A model generated the notes under the pieces. The model did no database searches, had not been told where the DNA came from, and worked only from the letters and a program-made list of their open reading frames with translations. Below, piece after piece: positions 34,383-45,698 of a stretch of 64,000 bases of DNA (within the stretch, counting starts at the first letter, position 1; every line of letters begins with the position of its first letter). This DNA comes from Hyaloscypha bicolor E. Its lineage: Eukaryota; Ascomycota; Leotiomycetes; Helotiales; Hyaloscyphaceae. Where the stretch lies: positions 1,813,241 through 1,877,240 of the forward strand of contig NW_020194684.1 of NCBI RefSeq assembly GCF_002865645.1, written 5' to 3'. The translations under genes and the position numbers were made by a program.

Positions 34383-36100
34383 CGTGACTAAAATACAGAC
34401 GCTTTCAATATTTCAAATTAGTTTGGGTGATTGATAGCGGCAAGAGGGTCCCATCAAGTCAACCCCGACTCCCTTCTACAATATGGTTCCTTCCCCCACA
34501 GGAAGCTCAATCAGTGAGAAGAAATGGATACCTACAGATGCCGACTTAAAAAATGGAGACTCTCTCAGCTCATGAGTCAGGTTCAAATCCTGGATATCTT
34601 CGCCCAGTAGCCTTGACCAGCTTGATACCAGAGTTTTGGAGATCGAAGCGTATCACCACCCTCACCAGGAGATTATAATCGTCGCTCAAAAGATTATCGC
34701 AAAAAATGTAAGAAGCTGCTTAGAGCTCGAAGAATATAGGAGATGCAAAATCCAGACGGCCTGGGAATGTGCCAGAAAGATATGGTTACTCTTTGCTCGC
34801 GCCGTGCTTCATAGCATGCCGACGATTTCCCGATGCAGCATTCCTCATTGTTCTTTGGGATTGCGTGATTGTGAACCCAGTCGAGTCTGTTGCAGAAACA
34901 CCTTGATACTCCCCAAGGGGCCGAGAAGAGCGTGTCATCCCCTGCCTCTGCTCAGTGACGATAAGAAGCCATTGGGAACCAGAGAAATCTGCAGTGCTTT
35001 GTCCCACTGCTGAAACTCCTCACTAGAGGAAGTGATAAGGCAGCTGGCGAAGCCGAATAAGGGAAGGACTGAAGGGTTGAGGGTCGAGGCCAACGACGGC
35101 GTTCTGGTGGTTGGATTAACCGCGAAAAAGACGGAGTTGTGGATCTTCAAAGGCCAAGATTCTGGAGCAGTTATGGCACTTGCTTGGTGTGCCAGCCTCT
35201 CCCGTCCCCGCAGCGCGTTTAGGAGCTTGGCCTGCGAACTTTCGGAGGAAACAACGGCCTCTTGGAAACAGAATAGCTGCCGGCAACGACGAGATCCGCA
35301 GGAAATGCTGCGGAGGGGGTTGACGAGCATAAACCTTCTAAAACGCCAACGAAGAAGTTTGGTGTCGCAGATCACTTCAACCAAAAGGGGCGCCTCGGCT
35401 AGTGTAAGCGACCCTCTCCCCCACAGCAACCACAGTTGATGATCTCGACTCTGGATGGGCATCAAGCTGGAGGTATGAGACTCGTTTCTGATTAGTGGGA
35501 AAAAGTTTTTCCTTATAGAACTCTCAAATTTTTCGGAACGAACACTTAACTGAATTTTGCGCCGTTGAAGAGATATCTTATCCCCTTTAAATGCCACACC
35601 TGAAAAGCTTTCACTTTAAGCACTGCGGAGGTGCTAGAAGAAGTCCCTCCCGGGATTGAAGGCTCGGCCCTTGGCTGGGCTACCATAAAAGCACTTAGGA
35701 AAACATCATTTGGTGGCGTCTAGTACCAAGGCCGACGGCTTTGAAATCCGCACGCCCCTCAAGTAAGCGCTTACCCCATTCTTCGGTCGCAATAATAAAT
35801 TCACCTCAGATTTAATTATCTCGAAATCTATATATAATAAGAGGGCTGCTTCTTCTCTATCCCATCAGCCCCCAATTGAAAATTTTATATAATCGACTGA
35901 ATCAAAATACGTGTTTGAAAAGGTAGAGATTTTGGTGTTCTGAGCTCTCGCTTAGGCACATCCGGATTTCAAAACCGTCCGCATTCGTAAATTGGATCAT
36001 TCACCATCTTGTTCTTCATTTTCATGTCACTGCATTACTGTGATAACTACATCAAGTGGGCTCTTTATTCAAAATTTGCTCAATCAAGGCTGATGTCCGA
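34383..36100. other. intergenic region
   Basis: 1.7 kb without a convincing gene. Opposed open frames of 135 codons (35032-35439, +) and 220 codons (34935-35597, -) overlap each other and show no domain. A short AT-rich stretch lies at ~35810-35910. A Pol III B-box-like word at 34580-34590 has no matching tRNA fold. Confidence 0.45.
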
Positions 36101-36662
36101 CTAGTATTCATCTTCGTCTTCGTATACTTCTTCATCCTCGAAGTCTTCGACTTCCTCCTCCTCGACAAGGTCTTCTTCATCTTCCGCGCCGTCACCTATG
36201 ACTGTAAGTTAGCAAGCGCTAATGCAATACGGCTGGATCTAAACGCTTGAAGGCCTACCCCCCCTAACAAAGTAGGTTCCCCCGCCAGCAGCATGAGTCG
36301 CTTCAGGCTCAGGGTCATCGTAGCTCGGCACATCTTCTGGCGCATCTGTCTGGTTCGGAGCACTGCCTTCTCCTCCCATGCCATAGTAGAAATCGTCCTC
36401 ATCCATGGTGGTGCCGGGAGGGTTTGCGTTTCCAGGTTCTATTCAAATTTGATTAGCACTTCCGCACTTGTCCTTGTCTTAGCCATTTTCATCATAATCG
36501 GAAGAGTGACTTACGCTGATGGCCCTCATGGTCTTCATATTGAGGAGGATCCTGATATCCAATGCCTTGTCGAGTGTAATATTGCGCCACTTCCTCCTCT
36601 TCTTCACGGTATGCGTAAGTGCCATTATCACGATCTGCCTCGTCCTCGTTAGGGGTGGACAT
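36101..36662 (-). CDS. acidic small protein of unknown function
   Basis: Three exons (36662-36515, 36438-36259, 36201-36101) give 142 aa with good donors and branch points. The protein is very acidic. It starts MSTPNEDEADRDNG, has a central DEDDFYYGMGGEG and DVPSYDDPEPEATHAAGGG, and ends in an uninterrupted run of Glu/Asp with scattered Val, Phe and Tyr (EVYEDEDEY). No family is recognised. Low complexity suggests disorder, perhaps a chaperone-like or nucleic-acid-mimicking tail (inference). Its start faces Bud27/URI 612 bp away, so the two may be co-regulated. Confidence 0.6.
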
Positions 36663-37274
36663 GGCTTGATTAGAATTTATGGAACTTGTAACGTGTACGC
36701 TTCTAAAGGGCAATTGAGAAGTTTGAGACAACATGTAAAGAGGTGCAACACGAGCTCCATTTATCCAAACAATGTCCACACACCATCGCGTAGATGCCCT
36801 GTAACTTCTTTCGCCTGATTCGTTGACTTGCTTTGAGATGCAGATGGCAAAGGCAATGCTCGGCCGTAGTATGAACAACGTGTGTGGAGCTTACTCGCTG
36901 GCAACTGATCGTCGCTGCATGATCCTTCAAGCCGAAGAGCCTGTCTCTGCCATCTCCATGAATTGATTGAACTAGGTATAGCAAGGGAACTCGGAGTTTC
37001 TCTTTCCTCCCCACGGAGGCTGTCTGTTTCTCACTTGAGTACAGTGACAGACAATATTTCTTAGCACAACTAGCAAGGTGTACGAAGGGCCATGCAGAAT
37101 GAAGACAAACAGCAAAAGTCATTTGACAAGCGTTAAGCCGATGTTGTGAATTTTCAGTGAAGGGAGGCGAATCTCCCGTGTCCCTAGCGGCCGCCTTGTT
37201 AAAGCTATGCCCGATTGGGGCATTAAATATTCTGCGAGACCAAGACGCCCAACAAACGGCCATGTTCTCGCAAA
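36663..37274. promoter_or_regulatory. divergent promoter, acidic protein / Bud27
   Basis: 612 bp between divergent start codons. A G/C-balanced stretch; no specific site is recognised. Confidence 0.45.
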
Positions 37275-38933
37275 ATGGCGCAAACTTTGAAAGACAGCTT
37301 TCTGGATCTGGAAAGGCATCGGCAGCTGCTCGAGGAAAATATCGAGAAGCTCTGGAAGTCACTTCGTCACTGGCAGCTTTGGGAAGCAGAGTATGAAGGC
37401 TTGAAAGAGGAGATTCTCGTCGCAAAGCCAAACCCGAACCAAGAACAGCTTTCCGCCATCTGTCGCGATTATGAAGGTGAACTCGTCACTAAAAAGGAGG
37501 TCGAGGATATATTGGGGTCGCGAAACGCTGCGCAGGTCGTGAACATACTAGACAGGAGGATTGACTACGTCGAGCAGAATGTTCGTACAGTTCTGAAGCA
37601 GATCGAGGCTGCAGAGAACAAGTTGGCAGCGGCGACTGTTATCAGCACACCTGAAGTGAGAAACGAAGAAGGCCTACCGTTGACAGAGATAATTGAGGAG
37701 CTGGATGAAGAGGGGAATGTTGTCTCGTGTCGAACATCTACGCCTGGGAGCGCGAAGCCACAGCTGTTGGAGGTGCTGAAAAAGGCGGGAGTGACGAACC
37801 TTCCGACGGACTCGACAACCGCAGAACCTGCGAGCTCCTCGGAGGAAAAGCCGGTAGAAGCCTCGAAGCAAAATGCCACGGAGTCCAAGAAGGCAGCGGC
37901 ATTTGCAGAAGACGCAAAACCTAGTTTTGAACCCGAGAAATCCCAGGCAACGAAACGACTGGAAGGCGTTATGAATACCGCGAAGCAGCAAGAAACCAAA
38001 CCCTCAGCGCCTCCCGTCATACCCGCCGACGAATCGCCTGAGGATGCTGCTCTTCGAAGAGAGATGCTCCAATATGGGGTGTCTGAGGTTGGCGCTGTGG
38101 TTGCAGAGCTAGACCTGGAGGATGACAGCGATTGGACAGATGAGCAGGATTACGACGAAACAAGTACGGACGATGAAGACGAGTTTGGTAGATCAAGAGG
38201 CCGAGTTGTGGACGAGGATATTAGGCAGCAGATGATAAAACTCGAACAACGTCTGGGTGTCAGGATGATGGAGAATATTGGCAAGAAGGCCAGCGACTAT
38301 GATGTGGTCAGGGAAGGCATCGGGCGTGTTACGATCAATGGTCAAGAGACCGCTACGGCATCAGAAGACGAGCCAGCGGCTGCTGCTGCGGAGAGCCTTC
38401 GGAAGGATTCCAGCACAACATCATTCAAGAAGTCGGTCAGATTCTCAGAAGAACTTGATATCTCGCCAGCTCCTAAGCCAGCCACCGCTGCAACTCCAGC
38501 AGCTCGGAGGAAGACTGCTCCCGTCAACGACATCGTCGAGAGGACGGCACCAGCACAATCTTCCGCGTCGCCACAGCAGAACAAGAAGGTGTCACGCTTC
38601 AAGTCAGCTCGAACTGCTCCACCCCTCGAGTTCAGCCCTGCGGAAGACCAAACTCGTACAGTACCCACGGGCCCAGAAGGCACAACCCTAGCACCCGTCG
38701 TTGTCGAGCGTGAAATTCCTCACGATTCCTTTCCCGCCGAACCCGACGAGCTGGACCCTCACCTCTTGCATCAAGAAGTGGCCACTGAATACCACAAAAT
38801 GCGAAATACGATGATCCATAGGCAAGGAGGATTCATGAAAGAAGAAGAGAGCGAGATCGTACCCTTCACAGAAGAGGAAGGCGGCCCGAAAAAGATGAGT
38901 AGGTTCAAGGCCGCAAGATTGGCAAGAAACTGA
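37275..38933 (+). CDS. bud27: unconventional prefoldin RPB5 interactor (Bud27/URI-like)
   Basis: Single-exon ORF of 552 aa. The N-terminal ~125 residues form the two-helix prefoldin-like coiled coil (MAQTLKDSFLDLERHRQLLE ... NILDRRIDYVEQNVRTVL). A long acidic, low-complexity middle holds DDSDWTDEQDYDETSTDDEDE at ~285-305. The conserved RMMENIGKKASDYDVVREG, KKSVRFSEELDISP and C-terminal MSRFKAARLARN correspond to the fungal DUF3835 region. Yeast Bud27 and human URI assist RNA polymerase assembly and TOR-linked transcription (family knowledge). The prefoldin domain and the basic C-terminal box together make the assignment good. Confidence 0.82.
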   Translation: MAQTLKDSFLDLERHRQLLEENIEKLWKSLRHWQLWEAEYEGLKEEILVAKPNPNQEQLSAICRDYEGELVTKKEVEDILGSRNAAQVVNILDRRIDYVEQNVRTVLKQIEAAENKLAAATVISTPEVRNEEGLPLTEIIEELDEEGNVVSCRTSTPGSAKPQLLEVLKKAGVTNLPTDSTTAEPASSSEEKPVEASKQNATESKKAAAFAEDAKPSFEPEKSQATKRLEGVMNTAKQQETKPSAPPVIPADESPEDAALRREMLQYGVSEVGAVVAELDLEDDSDWTDEQDYDETSTDDEDEFGRSRGRVVDEDIRQQMIKLEQRLGVRMMENIGKKASDYDVVREGIGRVTINGQETATASEDEPAAAAAESLRKDSSTTSFKKSVRFSEELDISPAPKPATAATPAARRKTAPVNDIVERTAPAQSSASPQQNKKVSRFKSARTAPPLEFSPAEDQTRTVPTGPEGTTLAPVVVEREIPHDSFPAEPDELDPHLLHQEVATEYHKMRNTMIHRQGGFMKEEESEIVPFTEEEGGPKKMSRFKAARLARN

Positions 38934-39840
38934 GAGCTTAACTACTGAGACACTCGACATCTGTCAGAGTCTATAATAGAACAATTCGACTACATTCAAT
39001 GTGACCTGCTGCTCTCAGCTCTGACCTGATGTCCTTCTCCCTCGATTTCTTTGATCTTATCTTTTCTTTTATCAGGAATGCACTTTCTGACAATTGATGG
39101 GGAGCAGTAAGCTATCTGCTTTCACATTACTGTTGCGTTCCAAGATTAAATATTAGGGCTCTCTGACGCCGTGATCCTTGGAATTCAGTGATCTCGGGGA
39201 TTCGTTTCACCCTTTACATTCAATCACTTGATGAGGATGCTAATGAGATGTCGTACTGGAGATAGTTTTGGATATTTGTCATAACATTTATCCAACGCCA
39301 TTCGACCTTTAGCAGTGCTGTTGCTAAGGTGTCTGGTCTTTCTGTTCACATGAGCAGTACGTTGTCAAGGCTTATTTCCGTTCCTGCTCGTCTCTCGGTG
39401 GAAGTACTTCAGTCGCCTGTCCTCTCAAATTGCCTGATCATACGCAGAGATCCAACTATTTTCCGTGAGTATCGAATACAGATAATGGGCAGGGAGCATG
39501 TTGTTCAATTTTTGGGATTGTTTCCATTACAGCAATGGTCAAATGCTATAGATTGTTCTGTCTTCTGTTCTACCGAATTCATCCCACGAGCTTGGCGCGT
39601 ACTCACCATAGGGATACAAGCACGAGCTTCTTCTCCAGAACCATTTCGCAAGTTCTACCTCCTGTATCATACCTACCATTATGGTCAGCGTGACGCCAAT
39701 TGGTCGCTCTACTCAGGGCCTTCCCAGGGCAGCGTCTCTAATGTCCAACTCATGCCTGGTTTCTCTTCGAGATCACTTCCAACACCTGCTGAGACATTTT
39801 TTTTAAAAAATTTCTATCCTGTCTACACCCCCACCTATAT
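38934..39840. other. intergenic region
   Basis: 907 bp downstream of Bud27. The 181-codon plus-strand frame beginning at 39329 shows no domain and looks fortuitous. A homopolymer T/A patch lies at ~39798-39812. Confidence 0.45.
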
Positions 39841-40430
39841 AGCCTCCGCTAAAAACTTGCGAGCGTATTCATAAATATCATCCTCATCTTCCGGAGGGTC
39901 AAAGTTATCGACATTATCGAATGAATTGGGCTTTCAACCATGGATGACCTTTCCATGGTGAACCGTTGGGAGGCGGAAAAAGTAATTATTAGCTTCGTTG
40001 AAGGGAAGACGGGCAAGTCTATCGTCGATCTGATCATCTGGGCAAGATGAATTTGCATCAATTATCTAAGCAGCACGCCCTTGAAGGACTTGTCATGTTC
40101 TGGTTGTCCAGACTGCCTCTGCCAAGTATTAGCAGATGTTCTAGAGCGGTTGCAGATATGGTAGTGGCGTTACCTGCGTTATGAGTATTCATCAATGGTG
40201 TTCTGAATGGTCTCTGCCAGGTTATTGTTTTGGAGGAGAGAGGGGAGCTGGGGTTGCGGACGAAGGTGGAACTTTGCATCTGCAGTTGCCAGTTTCCCCG
40301 TCGCATGCAACTTCTTTGGCAGGCCTGACAAACTTCAAGAGAGGGTTTCATCCTTGGTCTCGTTTCCATCTGAGTTTCAGACGATTGAGGAGGATGCGTG
40401 AAAATTGAGATTGCACGGTTCAACCGCATG
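39841..40430 (-). pseudogene. decayed inverted fragment of the Cep57-domain gene
   Basis: Minus-strand DNA at 39860-39975 closely resembles 42225-42350 of the neighbouring Cep57-like gene. The words GGTTCACCATGGAAAGGTC and GATATTTATGA.TACGCTCG match almost exactly and would encode VHHGKV and DIYEYARK in both. The copy has in-frame stops, and LPFNEANNYF appears before VHHGKV although the parent has it after. It is therefore rearranged as well as broken. Upstream (40180-40430) matches are weaker. It lies 0.8-1.4 kb upstream of the parent gene in opposite orientation, consistent with a local inverted partial duplication that then decayed. Confidence 0.65.
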
Positions 40431-41253
40431 GCAACAAGCCCACGCCTGGCTCAATCGTGCTTACCTCGCCAGATGCCCAACACCAGCACTGCGCTAAACC
40501 TTACTCCAGAAATCACTCTCTGCCCTTCCTCCCTCCCTCATTGGTCGCCAAACTGTACACTTGGACAGCTTTTAGTGTGCTTTTGACAGCAACAACGTCG
40601 TGCACTGATTGGTCGCAACACTTTTCAGCGCTCGCTTGAGTGCATTGACAAGATCGCATATGACAACGCAACGCAGTAGAAGTACACCAAGTTGATTCAG
40701 AATATCTCCATTTTTGATAAACGGATACAGTTTTTAATGTACAATTCCCTCGATCTTAGTGTGAGCCCATAAGTTCGGGTTTGACAGAGCGATCAGAGAA
40801 AATGAGCTTTGGCACTAGCACTGACGCATTGAGCCAATCACAAATGTCTGGCTCGTTATCTCCTCACCCATACTATTGAACAGTCGCGAATACTGCATGG
40901 GCGTGTGAGTCTTCAGTCGCCAAAAACAGCGATCTTGGAAGCTAGTTCATAACTTCTGTGTTGAGTGTGGGACTCCAGAAGATGAATTGAAGTTGATGCG
41001 GCTCAACGGCCGTCCACCAGAACTGTACTAGCGCGGGAATTAAGTCTGTGATCTCGAATCAGCGCAGAACCTCGGATGTTTATATAAAGGCAGGCCTCCC
41101 AGACCCACTGTTTTTCACCAACCACTCACTCTCAATTCCGCCACCAGAATTGCAGCCAAAATTCCGCGTTGCGTTTCAATGTTTACTTTGATCGTCTACA
41201 TCCTGGCCGCACTTCTTCTCTTCATCAACCAACCTCAATTCACCACCACCACC
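40431..41253. promoter_or_regulatory. upstream region of the Cep57-domain gene
   Basis: 823 bp. A TATA-like word (TATATAAAG at ~41080-41088) lies about 170 bp upstream of the chosen start. CT-rich sequence and CACCACCACC directly precede the ATG at 41254. Confidence 0.45.
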
Positions 41254-44200
41254 ATGGCTACGATCGACTCTGTCGCGTCGAGCACGGGCTCAAACCATGG
41301 ATCAATCACCATCAGCCCCGACGACACATACAACTCCAACTTCCCAATTGACTTCGACCCCGAGCGCGACGATGCCATCTGCTCCACCCTCGAGGTCAAA
41401 CGCAACTACAAGCAGACCGTCAATCCGTCTCCCCAGATGCGAGACACCGCGAAGAAATACGGTCGCTGGTCTCCTCGACGCCCTCAACACGATGTCATTA
41501 TCAACACATCGGCTCTGGCTCAGGCCTTCCCCGACTTCTCTCAAGCCGGTTCTCCGAACGATACCTTCTCCCTAGAAGCCCCTCGCGGCCGCAAGGGCAA
41601 ACAACAAACCACAGTCACGTCCTCCGCACTCGAATATACCACCGACGCGAATACTCCCATGATCAACCTCTCCAGCAATCTCCGCCTTCTGAAGACTCCA
41701 ATACAGCGAGTCGAACCCACTCAACCTACAATCTACGAAGACGTGACGCGCAACAATGCCAACGTCCGCAACAATAGCAACCAAGCCCACACCCATACTC
41801 AATCGAACACCAATGCTCAGACCAACACCAACCTCAACACGCGTAACAAATCCAACAACCCACCTCCAACTCACTTCGCCACAGAGCAGAAGGAGAATAT
41901 TCCTCCCATTCCTCAACAACAAAGCTTCAAGCGATCCTCCTACACCTCCAACGCCAGTCGTACCATCAGCGGCGACCGACGGACCTTCAAGGACCTTCAT
42001 GCCCGAGTCGCGGACGAGTCCGATGGCTCACTTATTGGTACAGAACGACCTGCTTCCGTCACCTTTCAACCCAAGAACACGCGCTTCTCCAAAGCCACGG
42101 AGAAGAAGCAGACCACCCAAACACACATCTTCACACCTACCAGTCTCAACGGCAAATCAGGCAATGCCACGCAACAGTCCTTCTTTGTCGCTAGTGTACT
42201 GAATTCTGCCTCGAACACTCAGACCAACGCCCTCCCCGCGGTTCACCATGGAAAGGTCGTCAATGGCGGCAAATCTCTTCCTTTCAATGAAGCAGACAAC
42301 TTCGACCTCCCAGAAGACGAGAAGGATATTTATGAGTACGCTCGGAAGCTCAAAGCACAGGTTGCAAAGTTGGAGACTGCACTTCAGTCTGCTCACAATA
42401 CCATTGACGAAATTCGAGCAGACAATGCCGATGCTGCTGCAATGCGCACGCAGGCAGGCATCCAATTGGAGAAAGAGCATGAGCGACTTTCTATTGAGAA
42501 CCAATCCCTCAAGGAAGAGATTCGGATTCTTAAAAATCAGCTCGCTCAGGAGGTTCAGGGCAAAGAAAACGCAACTCTTTCATTGGAAGAGCAAGAGTTT
42601 GCCTTCAAGGATCAAGTCGATCGAATACAGGATGAAGTCGATCGACTCCACGCAGAGCGAGAAGAGAATGAGCATAATTTCCAACAGCAACAGTCCGACT
42701 ACCAACGTCGAATTGTTTCACTTTCTCAAGAAAAGCAAGAGTTGATTCGAAACACGCACGCCCTTCAAAATCAAAAGTCTGCTCTCGCAACTCAAGTCGA
42801 ACAGCTGCGACAGGAGAAGGACCAAGACACTCGAACATGGCAGCAAAAGGAGACTACCTTTCAAATCCAAATACAACGACGCGATGAAGCTGTCCAGCGC
42901 CTTACAAATGTCACCCAACACCTCAAGGAGTCGACTCAAAACATCGAAGGTGTCACAAAGACCAGAGCATCAAAATCGCTCTCTGGTCGCAGTACCAAGC
43001 AGAAGTCGACCAGGGGAAACCACGATCAAGACCTGCCATCAAAAGTCATGAAGCAGGCACAAAATCACATGGAGGACATTCAAGCCGCGTCTGGTAACCT
43101 TCACTCCAGTAGTCAGCAACCTCCGGTCAGACAACGCAATCACACTCAGAAGGATCGGGCACCATTCCAAGCGCTCGATTTTGACCTTCACCAACAAGCA
43201 TTCGGCCAGAATCTTCAGCAATCTCAAAACATTCCCATCACTCGAAACGACCGGAATGACACTCAAATCACGCAAGAAGCGTCTTTCGATGACAACACGG
43301 GAGACCTTCAACACACCCAGCAATCCAATGACGAAACCCTTTCCGACGCCGGTTCCAACCTGTCCAGCATCGTTGGGCATGGTTTTATGGCAGACATTAA
43401 CCAGCACCTCAAAAATCTCAAAACTGCGAAGAGACAGCTCGAAGCTGCCGATCAAGCCTCCGCCCACGAAGACACCATTCAATCTGGTCAATCCTCTCAC
43501 GCACCATCTGTCAAGATGATGGCTGAACATCGCACCGTCCGCGATGACACCATCCAGACCATTCAATCTGGCCGTTCTTCTCATGCTCCATCCGTCAAAG
43601 GATCCGGTGGCATCTTGAAGAATTCCAACACCCCACAGGAGGATCTCACTGGCCACTTCAGCATCAAGTCGGCGAAACCAAACACTCGCACAGAACAGGA
43701 TCATACCAGCAGATCCAACACTCACCGGCGCCATCGTTCTCTGGTTGAAGAAGACTACACTACCAAATCCAACACCTCTCATCGTCGCCATCATTCGGAG
43801 ACGGCCGTTCACACCAACACACCTCGCCAAACAGACGGTGACGATATGACTTCGGCCTACCTTGTTGCAGACATCGATGCTGCCAAGCAGGGCAACAACA
43901 AAGATCGGCCAGTTCTCTCAGCCACTGCTCGCCAGGTCCTTGACAATCTTTGCGAACACCACCACAACCGCGGAAATTGCACGATCTGTCTGCGCCTTGC
44001 ATCCTTCAACACCAAGCCAGCAAGCAAGAAGACCATTCAAATTCAAAGACCAATCCCGGTTACCCAGCGCCCAACCAGCCCGGTACCCTACGAGGAAGAG
44101 GTTACACTTCGTCCAGCAGTTTCTCCGGGTCTCGCCTTGGCAACCGTGCTGAAAGGTCTCGAAGATGAGCTTGCTCATCTGAAGCTGAGACATTCGGAGG

Positions 44201-44466
44201 TGCAAAAGACTTACATGGAGCATGACTCGTCATTGGGCAGGCGTGAGCGGAAGGCGTTGAAGAGCGAGATTGACAATCTCCTCAAGAAGATTGACATCAA
44301 GTCTGATCAGATTTATGCATTGTACGATGTCCTCGAGGGACAAGCTGAAGCGGGACAGGAGATGACGCAAGAGATGGTTGATATCACGTTGACCAGAATG
44401 TCCCTGCACGATTTGGACATTGAAGAAGAGGAATTGCCCTGGGAGGGCATTGAAGAGAGTGATTGA
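41254..44466 (+). CDS. spindle-pole-body protein with Cep57 microtubule-binding domain (Ppc89-like)
   Basis: 1070 aa in one exon. The first ~330 residues are disordered and rich in Asn, Thr and Gln. A long coiled coil spans ~355-590 (ARKLKAQVAKLETALQSAHN ... QVDRIQDEVDRLHAEREENE). A conserved Cys/His cluster, LCEHHHNRGNCTICLRL, is at ~897. The C-terminal ATVLKGLEDELAHLKLRHSE, then RKALKSEIDNLLKKIDIKSD, corresponds to the Cep57 centrosome microtubule-binding domain, known in fungi from fission yeast Ppc89. A role in anchoring microtubules or the spindle pole is inferred. The frame is open to 41179, but 41254 follows a strong CACCACCATGG context, so it is preferred. A decayed inverted partial copy lies upstream. 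Confidence 0.8.
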   Translation: MATIDSVASSTGSNHGSITISPDDTYNSNFPIDFDPERDDAICSTLEVKRNYKQTVNPSPQMRDTAKKYGRWSPRRPQHDVIINTSALAQAFPDFSQAGSPNDTFSLEAPRGRKGKQQTTVTSSALEYTTDANTPMINLSSNLRLLKTPIQRVEPTQPTIYEDVTRNNANVRNNSNQAHTHTQSNTNAQTNTNLNTRNKSNNPPPTHFATEQKENIPPIPQQQSFKRSSYTSNASRTISGDRRTFKDLHARVADESDGSLIGTERPASVTFQPKNTRFSKATEKKQTTQTHIFTPTSLNGKSGNATQQSFFVASVLNSASNTQTNALPAVHHGKVVNGGKSLPFNEADNFDLPEDEKDIYEYARKLKAQVAKLETALQSAHNTIDEIRADNADAAAMRTQAGIQLEKEHERLSIENQSLKEEIRILKNQLAQEVQGKENATLSLEEQEFAFKDQVDRIQDEVDRLHAEREENEHNFQQQQSDYQRRIVSLSQEKQELIRNTHALQNQKSALATQVEQLRQEKDQDTRTWQQKETTFQIQIQRRDEAVQRLTNVTQHLKESTQNIEGVTKTRASKSLSGRSTKQKSTRGNHDQDLPSKVMKQAQNHMEDIQAASGNLHSSSQQPPVRQRNHTQKDRAPFQALDFDLHQQAFGQNLQQSQNIPITRNDRNDTQITQEASFDDNTGDLQHTQQSNDETLSDAGSNLSSIVGHGFMADINQHLKNLKTAKRQLEAADQASAHEDTIQSGQSSHAPSVKMMAEHRTVRDDTIQTIQSGRSSHAPSVKGSGGILKNSNTPQEDLTGHFSIKSAKPNTRTEQDHTSRSNTHRRHRSLVEEDYTTKSNTSHRRHHSETAVHTNTPRQTDGDDMTSAYLVADIDAAKQGNNKDRPVLSATARQVLDNLCEHHHNRGNCTICLRLASFNTKPASKKTIQIQRPIPVTQRPTSPVPYEEEVTLRPAVSPGLALATVLKGLEDELAHLKLRHSEVQKTYMEHDSSLGRRERKALKSEIDNLLKKIDIKSDQIYALYDVLEGQAEAGQEMTQEMVDITLTRMSLHDLDIEEEELPWEGIEESD

Positions 44467-44805
44467 ATGAATTGTAACGAAAAGGGTTTGGACATTGAAA
44501 ACAGTATCAGTAGTATCAGTGTATTGTTACGATTGTTCTGTAAGACTAGGAACAATGGATGAAATGAAGATTTTCCAATGCAATGTTCGAGTTGAGATCA
44601 GTGCAATGAACTCATAAATTTGGACTCTTATTGATCCTCAATGTGCCCTCTGTGAGTAAATTTGGGGAGAGGGGGCCGGGACATTGCTTCACTGGACATT
44701 AACGGGAGGATTACTATCGTGGATACAGGAAATATATTTAAATCGAGTAGGAAGAGTTCAAGCGTACCTTAACCTAAGAAATCTAGCGAGCAAGCTCGTC
44801 GCCTT
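44467..44805. other. intergenic region
   Basis: 339 bp of 3' flank of the Cep57-domain gene; nothing recognisable. Confidence 0.4.
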
Positions 44806-45293
44806 CTACAATTGAAGGATCAAAATCTTCTGGTCACTGGATGGTGGGTGGATTAGGTGAGTGAGCCCCTTCGTCCAATCTCTCCCAGAAATCCCAGATG
44901 AGGAATCGAAGCACGTCGGAGAGGATCGTTCTACTCTTCCATCCAGCTTGGGACTGTCTACGGCAACGAGAAGGTGAATATCTTCGTCGTGAGGAACTGC
45001 AACATTGAAAAGCCCTGCGCGATTGCAAACGTCTCTTGTGAACCAAAAGTCTGCCTCCAGATCAAGATCTGCCCAACCTCTGTTCTCCTCGCCTCCTTTG
45101 CCAAGGTAGTGTTTGTAGAGGCTTTCCTCGGGGAGAGCTGCGAGGATCGGCCAAGAGGAAACGATCTAGGCAGAACTCCAACTGACTAGTACTGTGAATT
45201 ATTCCTAAAAAGCCTTTTTATCCAGGGTGCAACTACACAATGGCGACTTTCGATTTCGCCTAGCGGGTAGGAAAAGACGGAGTCTTGACACAT
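44806..45293 (-). CDS. possible small two-exon protein, unknown
   Basis: A 120-codon stretch (45165-44806) is open without an ATG and reads like protein (GWADLDLEADFWFTRDVC, GLFNVAVPHDEDIHLLVAVD). Splicing a 71-nt intron (45236-45166) joins it in phase to MCQDSVFSYPLGEIESRHC from 45293, giving 138 aa. The intron has a GTAGTT donor, a CCTAG acceptor and a TACTAG branch candidate. I do not recognise a family. Because the donor is ordinary and the first exon short, this may also be a fragment of a decayed gene. Confidence 0.35.
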
Positions 45294-45698
45294 GCTGCTA
45301 GTGTCGATTCTCACGAGTGTGATCCGATACTCGAAATATTTAGCTATGTTGGAATGATAGATGATGGATGATAGTAAATGTATAGTTGCGTGGAGTTCAA
45401 TGTCTTACCTGACTTGTGACTGGAATATACATTCAGATATGGTTTATTCAGGAAATGAACAATGCTTGGGTGGTTTTGTTTGAACTTTGAGGGCAACAAC
45501 GCAAGTTATTCTTATTTATGTTTGACAAAGACATTTGATATTGAATACCAGGACCAAAAGGCTCTGAAATTCTTCAGCGAAGTCTTGTTCTTTTGTCTTG
45601 CAGGGCTTGTCACCATAATGAATGGATATAATCCTTTCATACTATCAGATTCCAGTATTACTAGTACTACAAACTCCACATTTGTTCCTTATCTAATC
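45294..45698. other. intergenic region
   Basis: 405 bp, AT-leaning, between two minus-strand genes. Nothing recognisable. Confidence 0.4.

Noticed and set aside
34534..34612. tRNA-like sequence with a B-box word (GGTTCAAATCC) and a T-arm-like hairpin
   Set aside because: No complementary acceptor stem or A-box at proper spacing could be found on the 5' side; only the T-arm part folds.
34935..35597. 220-codon minus-strand ORF
   Set aside because: It overlaps a comparable plus-strand ORF, has random-looking composition and no domain.
39329..39874. 181-codon plus-strand ORF downstream of Bud27
   Set aside because: It runs into the decayed Cep57-like fragment on the opposite strand and shows no domain.
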